NCBI GenBank assembly: GCA_946221065.1
Contig: CAMIIO010000019.1
Location: 1-25,749, forward strand
Origin: an uncultured Rothia sp.
GTDB taxonomy: Bacteria > Actinomycetota > Actinomycetes > Actinomycetales > Micrococcaceae
Direction of reading: 5' to 3'
DNA length: 25,749 nucleotides
The notes beneath the pieces were generated by a model. It was given only the letters and a program-made list of their open reading frames with translations, did no database searches and was not told the DNA's origin. Made by a program: the position numbers and the translations under genes. Below are positions 22,795 to 25,749 of this stretch, piece after piece; position 1 is the stretch's first letter, and each line of letters begins with the position of its first letter.

Positions 22795-22857
22795 CGTTGA
22801 GGTGTCAAAAATGTGCACTTTTTACACCCAAAAGTGCACATTTTTGACACCTCAACG
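22795..22857. terminator. 28-bp perfect palindrome, family C, copy 2 (bidirectional terminator-like)
   Basis: Arms 22795-22822 and 22830-22857 are exact complements around a seven-base loop. It matches 16681-16743, with an A-to-G change on one arm balanced by T-to-C on the other. It lies between the DnaA boxes and the duplicated rhomboid 3' end. Confidence 0.8.
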
Positions 22858-22862
22858 CAAGA

Positions 22863-23194
22863 AAAGGATGCTCTAGCGCCGCGCCCGACCCAGCGTCGTC
22901 GTCTGCTGCAAGATAAGAGTGACGACGGCGCCCGTCAGCAAGCCACCCAGGTGCGCCTCCCACGAAATACCGGGAAAAATAAAGCTGTAAATAAAGTTAA
23001 TGCCAATCAGAACCAGGATGGGTGTGGAAAGGATGCTCTAGCGCCGCGCCCGACCCAGCGTCGTCGTCTGCTGCAAGATAAGAGTGACGACGGCGCCCGT
23101 CAGCAAGCCACCCAGGTGCGCCTCCCACGAAATACCGGGAAAAATAAAGCTGTAAATAAAGTTAATGCCAATCAGAACCAGGATGGGTGTGGAA
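22863..23194. repeat. Exact 165-bp tandem duplication of the rhomboid gene 3' end
   Basis: 22863-23029 and 23028-23194 are identical with a period of 165 bases (55 codons). The right copy is the true end of the rhomboid gene (stop at 23038-23040). The left copy is an orphan piece after the stop. No base differences are seen, so the duplication is recent or an assembly artefact. The only other content of the interval 22512-23037 is the terminator, the DnaA boxes and the palindrome listed separately. Confidence 0.92.
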
Positions 23195-23805
23195 TTGCCG
23201 CCGCGCAGACGAGTCAGCACAAAGAATGCACCAAATAAACCAAAAATTGCACCCGAAGCACCCACTGTATTCACATTCAGGCCCCCGGTGAGCGACCCCC
23301 AGGTCCACACCGCAAAAGAGCCGCCAATCAAAGACAGTAGGTACACCAGCAAGTACTTCCATCTGCCGAGCATCGGCTCCACCTCACGACCAAAGAGCCA
23401 CAGCGAAAACATGTTTAGCAGCAGGTGCGTCACCGAGAATTGATCGTGCAAGAACCCGCCGGTAACAATCCGCCACCACTCGCCGGTTAGTTGCACGTAC
23501 AGCGGATTAAACAGGAAATTTTGGAGCATCCAATAACCCGGAATGAGCTGTTGCAACCCGTACACCACCACATTGATTCCCAGCAGAATATAGGTGATAA
23601 GAGGCGTCGTTGAGGGCCCCCGCAAATGCTTAGTATTACGGATATGTTCGTCTCGGCAATCGACACACATCATACCCACTTCAAGCGGAACCTGGCACTC
23701 AGTACAGGTGGGACGTCCACACCTGCCACAGCGCGTGTAGGTAATTTTATCTGGGTGGCGGGGACAAACCACCATCTGCTCCCGATCCATACCGTAGTTG
23801 CTCAC
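23038..23805 (-). CDS. Rhomboid-family intramembrane serine protease with N-terminal zinc-finger-like module
   Basis: 255 aa. The N-terminal 55 residues carry paired Cys/His (CPRHPD, CGRCGRPTC, CVDC) that look like a small zinc-binding module, common in actinobacterial rhomboids. Six spans follow from about residue 68. The catalytic Ser is in GASGAIFGLFGAFFV and the His in WEAHLGG. The protease would cleave membrane-embedded helices. The start is a GTG with AAGGAAAA upstream; an in-frame ATG follows at 23790. The cyclophilin gene is upstream on the same strand, a pairing often seen near the actinobacterial origin. Its last 55 codons are duplicated directly downstream. Confidence 0.9.
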   Translation of the reverse strand: MSNYGMDREQMVVCPRHPDKITYTRCGRCGRPTCTECQVPLEVGMMCVDCRDEHIRNTKHLRGPSTTPLITYILLGINVVVYGLQQLIPGYWMLQNFLFNPLYVQLTGEWWRIVTGGFLHDQFSVTHLLLNMFSLWLFGREVEPMLGRWKYLLVYLLSLIGGSFAVWTWGSLTGGLNVNTVGASGAIFGLFGAFFVLTRLRGGNSTPILVLIGINFIYSFIFPGISWEAHLGGLLTGAVVTLILQQTTTLGRARR

Positions 23806-23889
23806 GACGTTTTCCTTAGCTCAAAATCTGGGGTGTGAAAATGCCCGCCCGGATACACCGAGCGGGCATTGTTTATCGGTCAAAAAAGC

Positions 23890-24417
23890 TTAGAGCTTTT
23901 CAATATCGATAGAAGAAATGACGACATCCTCCACAGGGCGATCCATAGCACCGGTAGCTACACCCTCAATGGCGTCAACAACCTTCTTAGACTCCTCATC
24001 AGCTACCTCACCAAAGATGGTGTGACGGCCGTTAAGCCACGGGGTTTCAACGGTGGTGATGAAAAACTGAGAACCATTGGTGCCGGGGCCAGCATTAGCC
24101 ATAGCCAGCAGGTAGGGCTTGTTGAAGGAGAGTTCAGGGTGAATCTCGTCCTTGAACTGATAGCCGGGGCCACCAATACCCTGACCGAGGGGGTCACCGC
24201 CCTGAATCATGAAGTCACGGATAATGCGGTGGAAAACGACGTCCTTGTAGAGAGGACCTTCCTGCACCTGGCCGGTGCGGGGGTGCTTCCATTCCTTAGA
24301 GCCGTCGGAGAGTCCAATAAAGTTCTCAACGGTCAGCGGCGCGTGATTGCCAAAAAGGTCCACCACGATGTCACCGTGATTAGTGTGAATAGTTGCCTTT
24401 GCAGTTGCGTTAGTCAT
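23890..24417 (-). CDS. ppiA: Peptidyl-prolyl cis-trans isomerase, cyclophilin type
   Basis: 175 aa from ATG 24417; an upstream in-frame ATG at 24474 would add an unlikely Cys/His-rich leader. Cyclophilin core: GDIVVDLFGNHAPLTVENF, then VVFHRIIRDFMIQGGDPLG (active-site Arg/Phe/Gln), MANAGPGTNGSQFFIT, and WLNGRHTIFGEV. All catalytic segments are intact. No signal peptide is present, so it is a cytosolic folding helper. It is 84 bases upstream of the rhomboid start in the same direction. Confidence 0.93.
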   Translation of the reverse strand: MTNATAKATIHTNHGDIVVDLFGNHAPLTVENFIGLSDGSKEWKHPRTGQVQEGPLYKDVVFHRIIRDFMIQGGDPLGQGIGGPGYQFKDEIHPELSFNKPYLLAMANAGPGTNGSQFFITTVETPWLNGRHTIFGEVADEESKKVVDAIEGVATGAMDRPVEDVVISSIDIEKL

Positions 24418-24688
24418 GCCACTATTTTTGCACGTATGGAGGGCTGTATGCCAGAAACGGCGGCACTTATGCACTCAGCGAAAGCCCATCCGCTCACCAT
24501 TCAAAGAGTCTTCCGCCGGCGTCAAACTCACGATTAGGTTCTCTCGCGGGTAGCGAAACCACGGGAAACAGTTGTTTTTCTTTGTCATACCCAGCAAAAA
24601 CTTGACCAAGCTTAGTAAGCTAGATGATGAACACATATTTTTCACGCGTATACGATCGCGTAAATATGTCTCTAAAGGAGGAATACCA

Positions 24689-25606
24689 ATGACTCATTGC
24701 AAGAAGAAAGCCGCCAAGGCTCAGAAAAAGGCGCAAAAGTCTTTCAACAAGGCTCAGAAGACCACTGGCAAAAAGGCTCAGCACTTTGCCAAGGTAGCCG
24801 AGAAGCAGGCTAACCAGGGCGCTAAGAAGTTTGAAGAGCTACAGAACACCGTAGCTCACAAGGTTCAGGAGCAGATTGAGCACGCAACTCCCGTAGTTGA
24901 GGACGCCGTAGCAAAGGCTCGCGTAAAGGCTGGCGAGTTCGCAGCCGTTGCAGCAGATAAGCTCAACGACGCCGAGGTTCCCGCTCAGGCTGAAGCACTC
25001 GCAGCTAAGGCAGGCTACGACAAGAAGGCCGTGAAGAAGGCTCAGAAGCAGGCAGTTAAGGCCGCTAAGGACTTCTCCAAGCAGCAGAAGAAAGCCAATA
25101 AGAAGCGTGGCAAGGGCTTGCTCATTACCGGTTTGGTAGCTGCCGCAGGTGTTGCTGCATACGCCGCTTACAAGGCTTCTCGCCCGGTTGAGGATCCTTG
25201 GAAGACTCCTGTGCAGCCCGCTAAGACTAACACCGTAGCCGCTCCCGGATTCACCAAGCCCACCGAAACCAACGCTGGTCAGGCTACCGAGGCTAAGTCT
25301 GCAACTGCTAAGACTCAGGATCCCGCTGTGGCTCCTAAGACTCCTGCAGCGCCTAAGCACGCAGAATCCTCTAAGCCGGCTTCTGCTCCTACTCCGGCAG
25401 ATCTCAAGCCTGTTTTGGAAGAGACGGATGTGAAGCCCGTAGCTCAGACTAGCAACACCCTTGCAGGTAACCCCACCAATGCGGCTCCTGCAACCGACGC
25501 AGCCGAGAACAACGCGGCTACTAAGAACAAGGAAACCGCTTCCACCGATGTTAAGGGTGAAGCTACCAAGGCTGCTAACAAGGCTACCGACACCGACAAG
25601 AAGTAA
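24689..25606 (+). CDS. Lys/Ala-rich coiled protein with one membrane span
   Basis: 305 aa from ATG 24689, which has AAAGGAGG about eight bases upstream. Residues 1-140 are Lys/Ala-rich and helical, rich in short AQKKAQKS-like repeats and reminiscent of histone-H1-like or apolipoprotein-like sequences. One span lies at about 143-162 (GLLITGLVAAAGVAAYAAY). Residues 165-305 are Pro/Ala/Thr-rich, acidic and probably disordered. It may be a membrane-anchored protein with a basic, nucleic-acid-compatible cytosolic half. I do not recognise a family, so function is not assigned. A strong terminator follows. Confidence 0.75.
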   Translation: MTHCKKKAAKAQKKAQKSFNKAQKTTGKKAQHFAKVAEKQANQGAKKFEELQNTVAHKVQEQIEHATPVVEDAVAKARVKAGEFAAVAADKLNDAEVPAQAEALAAKAGYDKKAVKKAQKQAVKAAKDFSKQQKKANKKRGKGLLITGLVAAAGVAAYAAYKASRPVEDPWKTPVQPAKTNTVAAPGFTKPTETNAGQATEAKSATAKTQDPAVAPKTPAAPKHAESSKPASAPTPADLKPVLEETDVKPVAQTSNTLAGNPTNAAPATDAAENNAATKNKETASTDVKGEATKAANKATDTDKK

Positions 25607-25636
25607 TCTTCGCCTCGGCTACTAGTCTTTATGAGA

Positions 25637-25682
25637 GGATCCCTCTCCTTGCGCGAAAGCGTGGGGGAGGGATCCCTTTTTA
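25637..25682 (+). terminator. Rho-independent terminator after the Lys/Ala-rich protein gene
   Basis: GGATCCCTCTCC (25637-25648) pairs with GGGGAGGGATCC (25664-25675, one G-U), with an inner GCGC-GAAA-GCG hairpin, followed by CTTTTTAT. Confidence 0.82.
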
Positions 25683-25749
25683 TCCGCTCCACCCCTCCCC
25701 GCGCGCGGTACCTACCGCAAAAAGTGTTTTATCGCGCAAAAAATACGCG

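Noticed and set aside
22813..23238. Plus-strand 141-aa frame with a perfect 55-residue internal repeat
   Set aside because: It is antisense to the rhomboid 3' end and its repeat is only the 165-bp DNA duplication read in another frame.
24418..24688. tRNA gene near the cyclophilin, as in some actinobacterial origin regions
   Set aside because: No cloverleaf arms or TTCGA-type T-loop could be found in this interval.

Overview
The window looks like a chromosomal segment of a moderate-GC actinobacterium. Rothia or a close Micrococcaceae relative is my best guess. The evidence is a BioQ-type TetR regulator with its operator at bioB, CsbD-like small stress proteins, several apparently leaderless promoters (a TANNNT-like -10 six bases before the start codon), and a cyclophilin/rhomboid pair of the kind seen near actinobacterial origins. 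The genus is an inference from protein style, not a search result.

Region 1 (1-6510). A Cof-type HAD phosphatase is followed by a two-gene ABC-2 exporter. Next come an Ohr-type peroxidase (minus strand), a luciferase-like monooxygenase plus FMN reductase pair in which BOTH genes are frameshifted, a MarR regulator, and two tandem paralogous small membrane proteins. Palindromes that look like operators lie before ohr, before the monooxygenase and before the MarR gene. Region 2 (6750-9614, minus strand). A CPA1 Na+/H+ antiporter and a Tat-exported, beta-lactamase-fold lipoprotein.

Region 3 (9680-13452) is a biotin locus. It holds bioB with a Cys/His tail and a perfect TTGAAC-N3-GTTCAA operator that forms its -35 box. 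It also holds a second BioB-like protein that has lost the radical-SAM cysteines but gained a seven-Cys Gly-rich tail, and a divergent BioQ-like repressor. Between them lie a YiaA/B-like membrane gene whose ATG is one base out of frame and a metallo-hydrolase remnant, bracketed by two 60-nt hairpin repeats. Region 4 (13463-18775). An AlbA_2/ATPase regulator sits between two identical 76-bp hairpin repeats. It is followed by an atypical galactokinase and a large APC permease.

Region 5 (19046-21753). Three small stress-type proteins are present, two of them below 60 aa, followed by a GNAT acetyltransferase and a glutaredoxin-like/AroE-like pair. Region 6 (21864-25606). A PepSY lipoprotein and a rhomboid protease converge on a 526-bp gene-free interval. 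This interval contains a cluster of about seven DnaA-box-like 9-mers (three perfect), a 28-bp-stem palindrome and an exact 165-bp tandem duplication of the rhomboid gene's 3' end. A cyclophilin and a Lys/Ala-rich single-span membrane protein close the window.

The observations most worth following up are the radical-SAM-less BioB paralog beside bioB and bioQ, and the DnaA-box cluster placed between convergent genes without dnaA or dnaN nearby.
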